From Pseudomonadota bacterium (lineage in GTDB: Bacteria > Pseudomonadota > Gammaproteobacteria > Burkholderiales > Rhodocyclaceae), in NCBI GenBank assembly GCA_018241685.1, contig JAFEDJ010000021.1, positions 1-64,000 on the forward strand: DNA of 64,000 nucleotides, in the 5' to 3' direction. Shown in pieces: positions 18,804-27,902 of this stretch. The notes under the pieces are model-generated. The model saw nothing but the letters and a program-made list of their open reading frames with translations. It had not been told where the DNA came from and searched no databases. Position 1 is the first letter of the stretch. The number at the start of each line of letters is the position of its first letter. The position numbers and the translations under genes are program-made.

Positions 18804-20172
18804 GGCACTGCTGCTCTGGCTGCTGCTACCAGCCGGGCTTGCCGTCGCAACCTTCCTGCCGCTGGCATACCACCTGATTCACCAGCCAGCGGTCGAGGCC
18901 TTCGACCAGGCTCTGGCCGATGCCGGCCTGGCCCTCGTGCCTCACCTGGATGTAGTTGGCGGCGAACCCCGCTTCGTCTTCCCGGCGGCAGCCGAACAGG
19001 TTCTGCGTACCGACCGGGTGGACGAGATTTACTTTTTGGTTCTCGGCCCCAACCAGCGCTTCATCGCTGGCGACATCGGCCTGCCCCACGCCACGTCCGG
19101 CGATGACGAAAGCATCGAATCCGACGGCGAGGAACGCATCAATTTCGACTCCCACTTCCGCGGCCACCCGATCCGCGTCAGCACGCTGCGCCGGACCATC
19201 GACGGCGAGTCCTTTCTCTTCGTCACTGCCGAAACCACCCGCAAGCGCGACCAGTTGCGCGTGGACCTGACTTTCGCGCTGGTCCTGCCGCTGCTCTTCT
19301 TCGCCGGCGCCACCGGGCTCACCATCTGGTTTGGCATCCGCCACGCACTGTTGCCGGTGGAGGACATCCGTGCCGCGCTCAAGCGCATGGGGCACCGCGC
19401 GCTGCAACCGCTGGATTCGGACTCCGCCCCGACCGAAATCCGCCCCCTCGTCGAAGAATTCAACCTGGTACTCGACCGCCTGGACCAGGCCTCAGCAGCC
19501 CAGCAGCGCTTCGTCGCCAACGCCGCCCACCAGTTGCGCACCCCGCTGGCCGGCGTCCGCACCCAGCTCGAACTGCTGCAGCGCGAGACCGACGCCGATG
19601 CACGAGCGGCCCGTTGCAGCCAGTGCATCAGCGCCATCGAGCGCCTCGGGCACCTGGTCAACCAGATGCTGGTGCTGCTGTCGGCGGAACCCAGCGGCCG
19701 GCACGCCGACCTGGCGGCCCCCATCGACGTGCCGGAACTGATCCGCGAGCGCAGTCCGGAGTGGATCCGCCTCGCCGAGACACATCGCATCGACCTGGGC
19801 TTCGAACTGCAGCCAGCCTGCGTCAGGGGCGACAACCTGCTGCTCGGCGAAGCCATCGCCAACCTGGTGATCAACGCCATCCACTACACGCCCGCCGACG
19901 GGGAAGTGACGATCCGCTGCCGACAACAGGGCCACGACGTCTTCATCGAGGTCGAAGACAACGGCCCCGGCATCCCACTGGCAGCCCGCGAGAGCATTTT
20001 CGAGCGCTTCTTCCGCCTGCCGGGCACCGGAGGCCAGGGCAGCGGCCTGGGCCTTGCCATCGTGCGCGAGATCGCCCGCGGCTTCGGCGGCGAAGTCCAC
20101 GCCCTCGCCCCGACCGGCGGACGGGGCGCCCGCCTGCAGGTACGCCTGCCGGGCAGCCCACCCGCCACCTGA
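18784..20172 (+). CDS. Sensor histidine kinase of the metal-efflux operon
   Basis: A 462-residue kinase. TM1 is about 9-30, followed by a periplasmic 2CSK_N-like region to about residue 160, TM2 about 163-185 and HAMP. The H-box is NAAHQLRTPLAGV with H249; the N-box is NLVINAIHYTPADG and the G-boxes VEDNGPGIP and GSGLGLAIV. It overlaps the response regulator by 20 bp. The periplasmic region is acidic (DDESIESDGEE near residues 107-117), which could coordinate a cation, but this is speculative. Pairing with the RND operon suggests periplasmic metal sensing. Confidence 0.9.
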   Translation: MTRSLRKALLLWLLLPAGLAVATFLPLAYHLIHQPAVEAFDQALADAGLALVPHLDVVGGEPRFVFPAAAEQVLRTDRVDEIYFLVLGPNQRFIAGDIGLPHATSGDDESIESDGEERINFDSHFRGHPIRVSTLRRTIDGESFLFVTAETTRKRDQLRVDLTFALVLPLLFFAGATGLTIWFGIRHALLPVEDIRAALKRMGHRALQPLDSDSAPTEIRPLVEEFNLVLDRLDQASAAQQRFVANAAHQLRTPLAGVRTQLELLQRETDADARAARCSQCISAIERLGHLVNQMLVLLSAEPSGRHADLAAPIDVPELIRERSPEWIRLAETHRIDLGFELQPACVRGDNLLLGEAIANLVINAIHYTPADGEVTIRCRQQGHDVFIEVEDNGPGIPLAARESIFERFFRLPGTGGQGSGLGLAIVREIARGFGGEVHALAPTGGRGARLQVRLPGSPPAT

Positions 20173-20384
20173 GCCCCCGCCAGGCCCCCACGGCACGGGA
20201 AAACCCGCCTCCTCAGCGCCGATCCACCTGCAACCACACTGCCGGCATTTTCATCCCCATGCAAAACGGGCATTGAAAGATGGCGACCTTACCCGTACCG
20301 TATGCGCCGAACACACGCAGCACGGCTTGCGCCCCTCGCTTGCCCCTTGCGCCCCCTTATCGCTACAGGATGGAGATCCCCAGC

Positions 20385-21188
20385 ATGACCATGGATGTCG
20401 TCGATTACGAAATCTTCGGGAACGAAATGCAGTACGTCGAGGTGGAGCTCGACCCGGGCGAGGCCGCCGTCGGCGAAGCCGGCGTGATGATGTACATGCA
20501 GGACGGCATCCAGATGGACACCATCTTCGGTGACGGCTCGGCCCAGCAGAGCGGCCTGTTCGGCAAGCTGCTCGGCGCCGGCAAGCGCCTGCTGACCGGC
20601 GAGAGCCTGTTCACCACCATCTACCACAACGAAGGCAGCGGCAAGCGCCGGGTCGCCTTCGCCGCCCCCTACCCGGGCAAGATCGTGCCGGTGGACCTGT
20701 CCACGGTCGGCGGTACGCTGATCTGCCAGAAGGACTCCTTCCTCGCCGCCGCCAAGGGCGTGTCCCTCGGCATCGCCTTCCAGAAGAAGATCGGCGTCGG
20801 CCTGTTCGGCGGCGAAGGCTTCATCATGCAGAAGCTGGACGGCGACGGCATGGCCTTCATCCACGCCGGCGGCACCCTGCTCGAAAAGACCCTCGCCCCC
20901 GGCGAAACCCTGCGCGTGGACACCGGCTGCGTAGTGGCCTTCCAGCCCAGCGTCGATTTCGACATCCAGTACGCCGGCAAGATCAAGACCGCCCTGTTCG
21001 GCGGTGAAGGCCTGTTCTTCGCCACCCTCACCGGTCCCGGCAAGGTGTGGCTGCAGTCCCTGCCCCTGTCGCGCATGGCCGACCGCATCGTGATGGCCTC
21101 CCGCGTGGTGCAGGGTGGCGGTGGCAAGGAGAGCACGTCGTTGCTCGGCGGCATCGGCCTCGGCTCCCTGCTAGGCGACGACGATTGA
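20385..21188 (+). CDS. TIGR00266/AIM24 family protein
   Basis: A 267-residue beta-rich protein with Gly-rich repeats ([16 protein letters not shown] and [17 protein letters not shown]) characteristic of the AIM24/TIGR00266 family, which is related to a mitochondrial protein. Its biochemical role in bacteria is unknown. ATG 20385 is chosen because GGAG lies 9 bases upstream; in-frame ATGs at 20280 and 20370 are less well supported. The M48 peptidase gene starts 79 bp downstream in the same direction, a recurring arrangement that suggests a shared membrane-associated role. Confidence 0.8.
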   Translation: MTMDVVDYEIFGNEMQYVEVELDPGEAAVGEAGVMMYMQDGIQMDTIFGDGSAQQSGLFGKLLGAGKRLLTGESLFTTIYHNEGSGKRRVAFAAPYPGKIVPVDLSTVGGTLICQKDSFLAAAKGVSLGIAFQKKIGVGLFGGEGFIMQKLDGDGMAFIHAGGTLLEKTLAPGETLRVDTGCVVAFQPSVDFDIQYAGKIKTALFGGEGLFFATLTGPGKVWLQSLPLSRMADRIVMASRVVQGGGGKESTSLLGGIGLGSLLGDDD

Positions 21189-21267
21189 AAGCCACCGCCC
21201 GGTCGTCCGCAGGCGGCCTTCGCCCAGCCGCGGGGAGGATGTCGCGTAACGACAGGAGCGTGTTCCA

Positions 21268-22362
21268 GTGAGCGACGCACCGGTTTCCGCCCGCTACTAC
21301 CCGGCCGGCGGCGATGCCCACGGCCACCCGGCGCTGCTGTACTGGGAGGGCGGGCACCTGCTCGTCGCCCCCGAAGATTCCGAGCCGCTGCGCATACGCG
21401 CCGCAGCACTGCGGGCCGAGGCGCGGGGCTTCAACCACAGCCAGTGGGCGATCGCCTGGCCCGGCGAGGGCGGCGAGCACCTGCTGATCGTCGCCGACAC
21501 GGCCATCGCGCCGCTGCGCGCCGCCGCGCCGGCCCTGTTCGCCAGCGGTGCGCACGCCCAACGCAAGACCCACCGGCGCTTCGGCCTCGGCGTGACAGCG
21601 CTGATCCTGCTGCCGCTGCTGCTCATCGCCGGCATCTTCCTGGCTGTCGAGCCACTGGCCGACCGGGTCGTCGAACACATCCCACCGTCCATCGAGAACC
21701 AGATCGGCGAAGCGGTGCTGGCCCGCACCCGCCTCGACAGCAAGCTGATCGAACAGGGACCGGCAGTCGATGCGCTGCAGCTCATCGGCAAGCGCCTGGC
21801 CCGCCCCGGCGAAAACCTGCGCTTCTACCTGGCCGAACGCCCGGACATCAACGCCTTCGCGGCCCCCGGCGGCGTGGTGGTGGTGTATTCGGGACTGATG
21901 AAGCAGGCCGGTTCGGCGGAGGACGTAGCCGGCGTGCTGGCCCATGAGATCGCCCACGTGGAGCTGCGCCACAGCCTGCGCCAGATCGTCCGCTCGGCGG
22001 GTCTGCGGGTCATCGTGTCGGCGCTGTTCGGCGACTACGGGGCCCTCGGCGGCTGGGGTGCCCGCCTCGGCGAGCTGAAGTTCTCCAGAGATGCAGAGCG
22101 GGAAGCCGACGCCCGCGGCCTGCAACGCCTGGCCGAAGCGCACATCGACCCGCAGGGCATGCTGCGCTTCTTCGAGACGCTGGCGCGCAGCGAAAACGGC
22201 ACCACCTCGGCGGTGCCGACCGTGTTCTCCACCCACCCGGCCACCGCCGAACGCATCGAGCGCCTGCGCGAAGCGCTGGCCAGCCAACCGGCCGGCGCGG
22301 CCCAGCCCATCCCGGTAGACTGGCAGGCCGTCCGCCAGGCCTTGCCCGACACCCGACCATGA
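21268..22362 (+). CDS. Membrane-anchored M48 family zinc metallopeptidase
   Basis: A 364-residue protein. The N-terminal ~105 residues form a small soluble domain of the kind found before some M48 peptidases, followed by one TM helix (about 110-132). The peptidase domain has the catalytic HEIAH (H226, E227, H230) and a downstream SRDAEREADARGL supplying the third zinc ligand Glu. The C-terminal FSTHPATAERIERL is typical of BepA/LoiP-type peptidases. Topology and fold suggest quality control of envelope proteins. Its stop overlaps (ATGA) the start of the truncated amidohydrolase reading frame. Confidence 0.88.
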   Translation: MSDAPVSARYYPAGGDAHGHPALLYWEGGHLLVAPEDSEPLRIRAAALRAEARGFNHSQWAIAWPGEGGEHLLIVADTAIAPLRAAAPALFASGAHAQRKTHRRFGLGVTALILLPLLLIAGIFLAVEPLADRVVEHIPPSIENQIGEAVLARTRLDSKLIEQGPAVDALQLIGKRLARPGENLRFYLAERPDINAFAAPGGVVVVYSGLMKQAGSAEDVAGVLAHEIAHVELRHSLRQIVRSAGLRVIVSALFGDYGALGGWGARLGELKFSRDAEREADARGLQRLAEAHIDPQGMLRFFETLARSENGTTSAVPTVFSTHPATAERIERLREALASQPAGAAQPIPVDWQAVRQALPDTRP

Positions 22363-22521
22363 GCATCTTCGACGACGCCAAGATCGACTGCCACGCGCAC
22401 ATTTTCGACTCGCTGCATTACCCCTATGGGGAAGACAGTTTCTGAGTGCCTACTGCCCGATCCGGCCCAACACCGGGCCGTGCTGTGGGACAACCCACAC
22501 AGCCTGTTCGGCTTCGCGTAG
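22359..22521 (+). pseudogene. Amidohydrolase (family 2) remnant: both ends kept, middle deleted
   Basis: ATG 22359 overlaps the M48 stop and opens a 28-codon frame, MSIFDDAKIDCHAHIFDSLH..., which ends at TGA 22443-22445. The KIDCHAHIFD segment is the metal-binding N-terminus of TIM-barrel amidohydrolase-2 enzymes. Immediately after, in the +1 frame (22432-22521), comes ECLLPDPAQHRAVLWDNP then HSLFGFA and a stop, the typical C-terminus of the same family. About 200 or more residues of barrel between them are missing, so this looks like an in-gene deletion that also changed frame. No functional product is expected. Confidence 0.75.
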
Positions 22522-22571
22522 GCAAGTCCGCTAACATAGTCAGCTCATTCCATAGGGGTCATCGCCAAAGC

Positions 22572-23267
22572 ATGAGCACACAAGAAAAACATCCCGTCGT
22601 CTTCGGTACCGAAGACCTGCTGTTGAGCCTCTGCAACTCGGTCACCAAGGTTCTCAGCGTGGCCACCCACAGCCAGATCCGCTATTCGGGCATGGTCCAG
22701 CGCATCACCAAGACCTGCCTGAAGCCGGACATCGGCTGTTTCGTGCTGTTCGACGGCGGTTTCTCCGGCCTGGTGGTCATCAACTTCTCGGCCCAGTCGG
22801 CGATGGAGTTGTACGAGAGCTATATGCTCAACATGGGCATGGCAAAGGACGACCTGGCCAGCACCTACACCTCCGACGACGTCAGCAATGTGATGGGCGA
22901 ACTGATGAACCAGATCGTCGGCGACTTCACCGGCCAGATCGGGCGCGAGCTGCAGACCCACATCACGCAGAACCAACCGAAGATGCTGGTCCTCAACAAG
23001 CAGGTGGTCCTCAGCGTCGATACCCACCTGGATCAGCCCGAGACCCGCCGCGTGACTTTCTACACCGGCCGCAACAACATCTTCTACCTGGAGCTGGCGA
23101 TCGACCGTACGGAGTTCATCAAGCTCTACGACTTCGAGCCCCAGGACGCCCCCGATCCGGACGCGCTGATCGACGCTGCCGACGGCGCGCCGGCGGCAGC
23201 AGCTCCGGCCCCCACCAACGGCGGAGGCGACGATCACGACGACCTGCTCAAGTCCCTCGGCTTCTGA
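22572..23267 (+). CDS. DUF3334 family protein with a CheC/CheX-like signature
   Basis: A 231-residue cytoplasmic protein matching DUF3334, whose function is undescribed. The central part reads SNVMGELMNQIVGD, and the Asn is followed by exactly 22 residues and then Pro. The CheC/CheX/FliY phosphatase consensus is D/S-x3-E-x2-N-x22-P; here Asn replaces the first D/S while E, N and P are in register. The domain may therefore dephosphorylate a receiver domain, as CheX does with CheY-P; this is inference. The tail is Ala/Pro-rich and ends DDLLKSLGF. ATG 22572 is the first start after the amidohydrolase remnant. The next gene is convergent after 9 bp. Confidence 0.75.
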   Translation: MSTQEKHPVVFGTEDLLLSLCNSVTKVLSVATHSQIRYSGMVQRITKTCLKPDIGCFVLFDGGFSGLVVINFSAQSAMELYESYMLNMGMAKDDLASTYTSDDVSNVMGELMNQIVGDFTGQIGRELQTHITQNQPKMLVLNKQVVLSVDTHLDQPETRRVTFYTGRNNIFYLELAIDRTEFIKLYDFEPQDAPDPDALIDAADGAPAAAAPAPTNGGGDDHDDLLKSLGF

Positions 23268-23276
23268 GCCGGATTT

Positions 23277-23849
23277 TCAGGCGGGCAGGTCTGCGCGGGT
23301 ATCCACGTCGCGCAGGCAGCCCGCGTCGTCGGTTTCGATGGCGAGCAGTTCCGCCTTGTGGGCAACGAGAATGGCGCGCGCGCCCTCGTCACCGACCAAA
23401 ACCAGCAGTTCATCCCGCCAGCGCGCCGCGAAACCGACCGGGTGACCCCGCCGCCCAGCGTAAACGGGTGCTACCAGCGCCGCACCGCCACGGAGGGCAG
23501 CGGCAACCCGGCGCAGCGTGTCAGGTTGCACAAAAGGCATGTCGGCCAGCGCGACCACCCAGCCCGCCGCGTCCATGCTGGCCGCCACGGCCGCCGCCAG
23601 GCTGTGGCCCATGCCGTCCACGGCCTCCGCGCAAAAGACCGTTTCCAGCCCTTCCGCCTGAAGCAGCCCGGCCAGTTCGCGCTGTTCCGGGCGGAGCACC
23701 GCGATGCTCCGTGGACAGGCTTCGCGCAGCTGTCGCGCCGCCGCCACGGCGATCGGCGTGCCGGCGGGCAACGGATGCAGCAGTTTGTCACCGCCAAAGC
23801 GCCGCCCCTGCCCGGCCGCCAGCAACAGCCCGACGATCTCGCCGGCCAC
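23277..23849 (-). CDS. MobA/MocA-like molybdopterin nucleotidyltransferase
   Basis: A 190-residue NTP-transferase with the N-terminal glycine-rich GLLLAAGQGRRFGGDKLL motif and VVALADMPFVQPDTLRR, which holds the metal-binding Asp. This branch adds CMP or GMP to molybdopterin; MocA-type (CMP) enzymes serve xanthine-dehydrogenase/aldehyde-oxidase family enzymes, which fits the operon. It starts with GTG 23849, 2 bp after the XdhC-like stop, as the last gene of the molybdenum-hydroxylase operon. Whether CTP or GTP is used cannot be read with certainty. Confidence 0.8.
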   Translation of the reverse strand: MAGEIVGLLLAAGQGRRFGGDKLLHPLPAGTPIAVAAARQLREACPRSIAVLRPEQRELAGLLQAEGLETVFCAEAVDGMGHSLAAAVAASMDAAGWVVALADMPFVQPDTLRRVAAALRGGAALVAPVYAGRRGHPVGFAARWRDELLVLVGDEGARAILVAHKAELLAIETDDAGCLRDVDTRADLPA

Positions 23850-23851
23850 CG

Positions 23852-24850
23852 CTAACGCACGCCGCAGCCGGCACTGGCGACGGTGCCCGGCTCAACCCGC
23901 GGCACCACGACACCGTTCTTCACGGCAGTCATCTCGGCCAGGATGGAGACCGCGATCTCCGGCGGCGTGCGGCTGCCGATGTGGATGCCGATCGGCCCGT
24001 GCAGGCGCCCGACTTCCCCTTCCGACAGGTCAAAATACTTGAGCAGGCGCTCCTTGCGCGCCGTGTTGTTCACCCGCGAGCCCAGCGCGCCGACGTAGAA
24101 GGCCGGCGACTTGAGCGCCTCCAGCAGGGCCATGTCGTCCAGCTTGGGGTCGTGGGTCAGCGCGACGATGGCGGTGTGGGGGTCGGGCCCCATCGCCAGC
24201 ACCGCGTCGTCGGGCATGCCGGCCACCAGTGGCGCGCCGGGCACGTCCCACTCGACGGAATATTCCTCGCGCGGGTCGCAGACGCTCACCGCGTAGTCGA
24301 GCGCCTGGGCCATCGGCGCCAGGTAGCGGGCGATCTGCCCGGCGCCGATGATCAGCAACCTCCAGTGGGGGCCGTGGATCGTGCCGAGCCGAGTGCCGTC
24401 CCACAGCAGGGCTTCGCCGCGGCAGGCATCCAGGATGCGCACCGCGCCGCTGTCCAGCTCGATTTCCCGACGCACCAGCTGGCCGGCCTCGATGCGCGCC
24501 GTCAGTTCGGCGAGCTGGTCCGCATCCGGCGCCGGCTCGATGACCAGTTCCAGCGTGCCGCCGCAGGGCAGGCCGAAGCGGTTGGCCTCTTCCCGCGTCA
24601 CCCCGTAGCGCAGCACGAAGGGCTGGCTGCCGGCGATGCGCCCGTCCAGCATGCGGGCGATCATGTCGTCCTCGATGCAGCCGCCGGACACCGAGCCCTG
24701 CACCCGGCCGTCGTCCCGCAGGGCCATCCAGGCCCCGGCCGGACGGGGCGCCGAGCCCCAGGTCTGGGCGACGGTGACGAGGGCCGCCCGGTGCCCTTCC
24801 TCGCGCCAGCGGCGCAGCGCGGCGAGGACCTGCAGATCCTGGCTGTCCAT
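23852..24850 (-). CDS. XdhC-family molybdenum-cofactor insertion protein
   Basis: A 332-residue protein with an N-terminal XdhC/CoxI domain (WGSAPRPAGAWMALRDDG and SVSGGCIEDDM, about residues 30-65) and a C-terminal Rossmann-like domain (LLIIGAGQIARYLAPMA and FYVGALGSR). These proteins bind and sulfurate Moco and hand it to the apoenzyme. ATG 24850 is chosen because AGGAGG lies 9 bases upstream; an upstream in-frame ATG would overlap that ribosome-binding site. It lies 114 bp after the large subunit gene and 2 bp before the nucleotidyltransferase. Confidence 0.88.
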   Translation of the reverse strand: MDSQDLQVLAALRRWREEGHRAALVTVAQTWGSAPRPAGAWMALRDDGRVQGSVSGGCIEDDMIARMLDGRIAGSQPFVLRYGVTREEANRFGLPCGGTLELVIEPAPDADQLAELTARIEAGQLVRREIELDSGAVRILDACRGEALLWDGTRLGTIHGPHWRLLIIGAGQIARYLAPMAQALDYAVSVCDPREEYSVEWDVPGAPLVAGMPDDAVLAMGPDPHTAIVALTHDPKLDDMALLEALKSPAFYVGALGSRVNNTARKERLLKYFDLSEGEVGRLHGPIGIHIGSRTPPEIAVSILAEMTAVKNGVVVPRVEPGTVASAGCGVR

Positions 24851-24964
24851 TGATGCAAACCTCCTCATGATCCGCCACGGATCCCCGTCGCGGCGATGTC
24901 ATTCACTTTCGCGCCACAGGCCCGAAGGTCGCGGGCGCGGCCTCCCTGCGGGCCGGCCACGCGC

Positions 24965-27157
24965 TCAGGCCTTCAGCTCGTCGGAGCGGAAAGGCAGGCG
25001 GGTCAGCCACTTGCCGGTGGCGGCGGCGATCGCGTTGGCCACCGACGGCGCCACCGGCGGCACGGCGGGTTCGCCGATGCCGGTCGGCTTCTCGGCGGAC
25101 GGCACGATGTACACCTCGGTCTTCGGCATCTCGTTGATGCGGATCGGCGCGTACTCGCCGAAATTGCCCTGCTCCACGACGCCGTCCTTGAGGGTGATCT
25201 CGCCGTGCAGCGCCGCCGACAGCGCAAAGCCCACCGAGCCTTCGACCTGGGCGCGGACCACGTCCGGGTTGATCGCCACGCCGCAATCCACCGCGGTGAC
25301 GACGCGATCCACGCGCACGCTGCCGTCGGCCTGCACCGTCACCTCGGCCACCTGGGCCACGTAGGAGTGGAAGGACTCATGCACGGCCACCCCGCGGCCG
25401 CGGCGCTCGCCCGGCTTGCCCTTGGCCAGCGGCGCGCCCCAGCCGGCTTTCTCGGCGGCCAGGCGCAGCACACCGGCGTGACGCGGATGCTTGTCGAGCA
25501 GCTTGAGGCGCAGGGCCACCGGGTCCTGCTTCGATTCGGCCGCCAGCCGGTCAATGAAGGTCTCGGTGGAATAGGCGGTATGCGTCGAGCCCACCGAGCG
25601 CCACCACAGGGTCGGCACGGTGATGTCGCTCGGTGTGTGCAGCTCCACCTGCAGGTTGGGGATACCGTAGGGCAGCGTCGCCGCGCCTTCCACCGACAGG
25701 CCATCGACGCCGTCCTTGATCATGAAGCCCTCGAAGGGCGAGCCCTTGGCGATGGACTGGCCGACCAGGCGATGGCGCCACGCGCGGATCGAGCCGTCGG
25801 CGTTCAGCGCGGCTTCCATCGCATGGTGGAACTGCGGCCGATAGTAGCCGCCCTTCATGTCGTCCTCGCGCAGCCACACCATCTTGACCGGCGCGCGGGT
25901 GCCGGCTGCCTTGACGATGGAGGCAGCTTCCTTGACGTAGTCGGAGTCCTTGCAGGCGCGCCGGCCGAAGCTGCCGCCGGCGTACAGCATGTGGATGTTC
26001 ACCTTCTCGGGCGGCAGGCCGAACAGGGCCGCCAGATTGGCCTGGTCTACGGTCTGGAACTGCTCGCCGTTCCACACTTCGAGGCTGTCACCGGTGAATT
26101 GCACGACGCAGTTCATCGGCTCCATCGCGGCGTGGGCGAGATAGGGGAAATCGTAGCTGGCCTTGACGACCTTGGCGGCACCGGCGAACGCGGCGTCACC
26201 GTCACCGTCCTTGCGGGCGATCAGGCCGGGGGTCTGGGCCAGCTCATGGTAACGGGCGAAGATCTCCTCGCTACCGAGCTTGAAGGCAGCGCTGTCGTCC
26301 CACTCGACGCTCAGCGCATCGCGGCCCTTCTTGGCGCTCCAGGTGTCCTTGGCGAGCACCGCGACGCCGTTGGGAATCGCCACCACATCGACGACGCCCT
26401 TGACCGCCTTGGTCTTGCTGGCGTCGAAGGACTTGACCTTGCCGCCGAAGCGCGGCGGATGGGCGACCACCGCCACCAGCATGCCCGGCAGATGGACGTC
26501 CTGGGTAAACTGGGCCGTGCCGTTGGTCTTGGCAAAACTGTCCTTGCGCGGCGCATGCTTGCCGACGAGGCGGAAGTCCTTCGGGTCCTTGAGGGGCACA
26601 GTAGCCGGCACAGCCTCGGCGGCGGCCGCTTCGGCCAGTTCGCCGAAGGTCGCCTTGTGCTTGCTCGCCGCGTGGGACACGACGCCGTCGCGCACGCTGA
26701 TCTCGGCGGTCGGCACGTTCCAGCGCTTGGCGGCAGCGGCGACGAGCATCGCCCGCGCCACGGCGCCGGTCTGGCGCAGCTGATCCCAGGAATTGGCCAT
26801 CGCGGTGCTGCCGCCGGTGCCCTGCATCGGGCCGAAGGCCAGGTTGTTGTAGCGCTTGGCATCGGCCGGCGCGCCGTCCACGCGCACCTGCGACCAGGCG
26901 GCGTCGAGCTCTTCGGCAACGATGGTGGCCAGGCCGGTGTAAGTGCCCTGCCCCATTTCCAGGTGCTTGGAGATCACTGTCACCGAGTTGTCGGCGCCGA
27001 TGCTCAGGAAGGGGGTCGGTTCGAACGCGGCGGCAGAACCGGAGACAGCCGTCTTGGCACCGTTGGCGGCGAAGGCCGGCAGCGCCAGGCCGAGGGTCAG
27101 GCCGGCGGAACCTTGCAGGAAGTGGCGGCGGGAGAGGTTGTGAATGGCTTGGGTCAT
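24965..27157 (-). CDS. Molybdopterin-binding large subunit, isoquinoline 1-oxidoreductase (IorB)-like
   Basis: A 730-residue protein with an N-terminal Tat signal ([11 protein letters not shown], residues 9-19), so it is probably exported folded to the periplasm. It has the tandem aldehyde-oxidase/xanthine-dehydrogenase molybdopterin domains, including [30 protein letters not shown] and the C-terminal [18 protein letters not shown] with the catalytic-type Glu. It oxidises an N-heterocycle or an aldehyde using water; the substrate is unknown. ATG 27157 has GGAG upstream; a longer frame is only a shadow over the small subunit gene. It follows the FeS subunit gene by 11 bp. Confidence 0.88.
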   Translation of the reverse strand: MTQAIHNLSRRHFLQGSAGLTLGLALPAFAANGAKTAVSGSAAAFEPTPFLSIGADNSVTVISKHLEMGQGTYTGLATIVAEELDAAWSQVRVDGAPADAKRYNNLAFGPMQGTGGSTAMANSWDQLRQTGAVARAMLVAAAAKRWNVPTAEISVRDGVVSHAASKHKATFGELAEAAAAEAVPATVPLKDPKDFRLVGKHAPRKDSFAKTNGTAQFTQDVHLPGMLVAVVAHPPRFGGKVKSFDASKTKAVKGVVDVVAIPNGVAVLAKDTWSAKKGRDALSVEWDDSAAFKLGSEEIFARYHELAQTPGLIARKDGDGDAAFAGAAKVVKASYDFPYLAHAAMEPMNCVVQFTGDSLEVWNGEQFQTVDQANLAALFGLPPEKVNIHMLYAGGSFGRRACKDSDYVKEAASIVKAAGTRAPVKMVWLREDDMKGGYYRPQFHHAMEAALNADGSIRAWRHRLVGQSIAKGSPFEGFMIKDGVDGLSVEGAATLPYGIPNLQVELHTPSDITVPTLWWRSVGSTHTAYSTETFIDRLAAESKQDPVALRLKLLDKHPRHAGVLRLAAEKAGWGAPLAKGKPGERRGRGVAVHESFHSYVAQVAEVTVQADGSVRVDRVVTAVDCGVAINPDVVRAQVEGSVGFALSAALHGEITLKDGVVEQGNFGEYAPIRINEMPKTEVYIVPSAEKPTGIGEPAVPPVAPSVANAIAAATGKWLTRLPFRSDELKA

Positions 27158-27168
27158 GTCGTCTCTCC

Positions 27169-27627
27169 TCAGGCCAGCGCCTTGGCGGCTTCGTGGATGG
27201 CCGCGCGGATGCGCACGTAGGTGCCGCAGCGGCACAGGTTGCCGGCCATCGCAGCATCGATGTCGGCGTCGGTGGGGTTCTTCTTGGTCTTCAGCAGGCC
27301 CACGGCGCTCATGATCTGGCCGGACTGGCAGTAGCCGCACTGCACCACGTCGAGCTTGCGCCAGGCCTCCTGCACGGCCTTGCCGACGCGGGAGTTGTCG
27401 ACGGCCTCGATGGTGGTGATCTTCTTGCCCGCCACACTGGACACCGGGGTGATGCAGGAGCGGGTCGGCTGGCCGTCCACATGCACGGTACAGGCGCCGC
27501 ACAGGCCGGCGCCGCAGCCGAACTTGGTGCCGGTGAGGAGGAGCGAATCGCGCAGGGTCCACAACAGCGGGGTGTCGGGGTCGACGTCGGCGCGCTGGGG
27601 CTTGCCGTTCACATTCAGCTGGATCAT
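27169..27627 (-). CDS. [2Fe-2S] small subunit, isoquinoline 1-oxidoreductase (IorA)-like
   Basis: A 152-residue protein with the plant-type [2Fe-2S] motif [10 protein letters not shown] plus a distal SC (about residues 39-62), and the second [2Fe-2S] motif [10 protein letters not shown] followed by CRCGTY (about 100-140). All eight cysteines expected of this family are present. It transfers electrons from the molybdenum centre, probably to a cytochrome. It is the first gene of the operon, with GGAG before the ATG, and lies opposite the AraC-family regulator. Confidence 0.93.
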   Translation of the reverse strand: MIQLNVNGKPQRADVDPDTPLLWTLRDSLLLTGTKFGCGAGLCGACTVHVDGQPTRSCITPVSSVAGKKITTIEAVDNSRVGKAVQEAWRKLDVVQCGYCQSGQIMSAVGLLKTKKNPTDADIDAAMAGNLCRCGTYVRIRAAIHEAAKALA

Positions 27628-27902
27628 GGTCTATCTCCGTGGGGTTGCCGGATTGTTCTGTGTTCAGGGGTGGGGCGAACGGATTCGCCTACAGGCTTCG
27701 ATGGACATGCCGGGAGCGGATAAATTCGCCCGGCGGTCGGCGGGAACCCTGCCACCATGAGCGGAAATGTAGCCGAAGCCCATCCACAAGGCATTGCAGG
27801 ATCCTGTGAGATTCTTGCCCAATCATCCAGAATAGTGTCTCATCCGCTGCGCCCTCGAGGAGAAGACGATACCCTCGGCATCCTGGGCAGGAGGATCAAA
27901 TC

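Noticed and set aside
24896..27220. A 774-codon plus-strand frame opposite the IorB-like gene
   Set aside because: Antisense shadow; the minus-strand gene has clear molybdopterin-domain motifs and a Tat signal.
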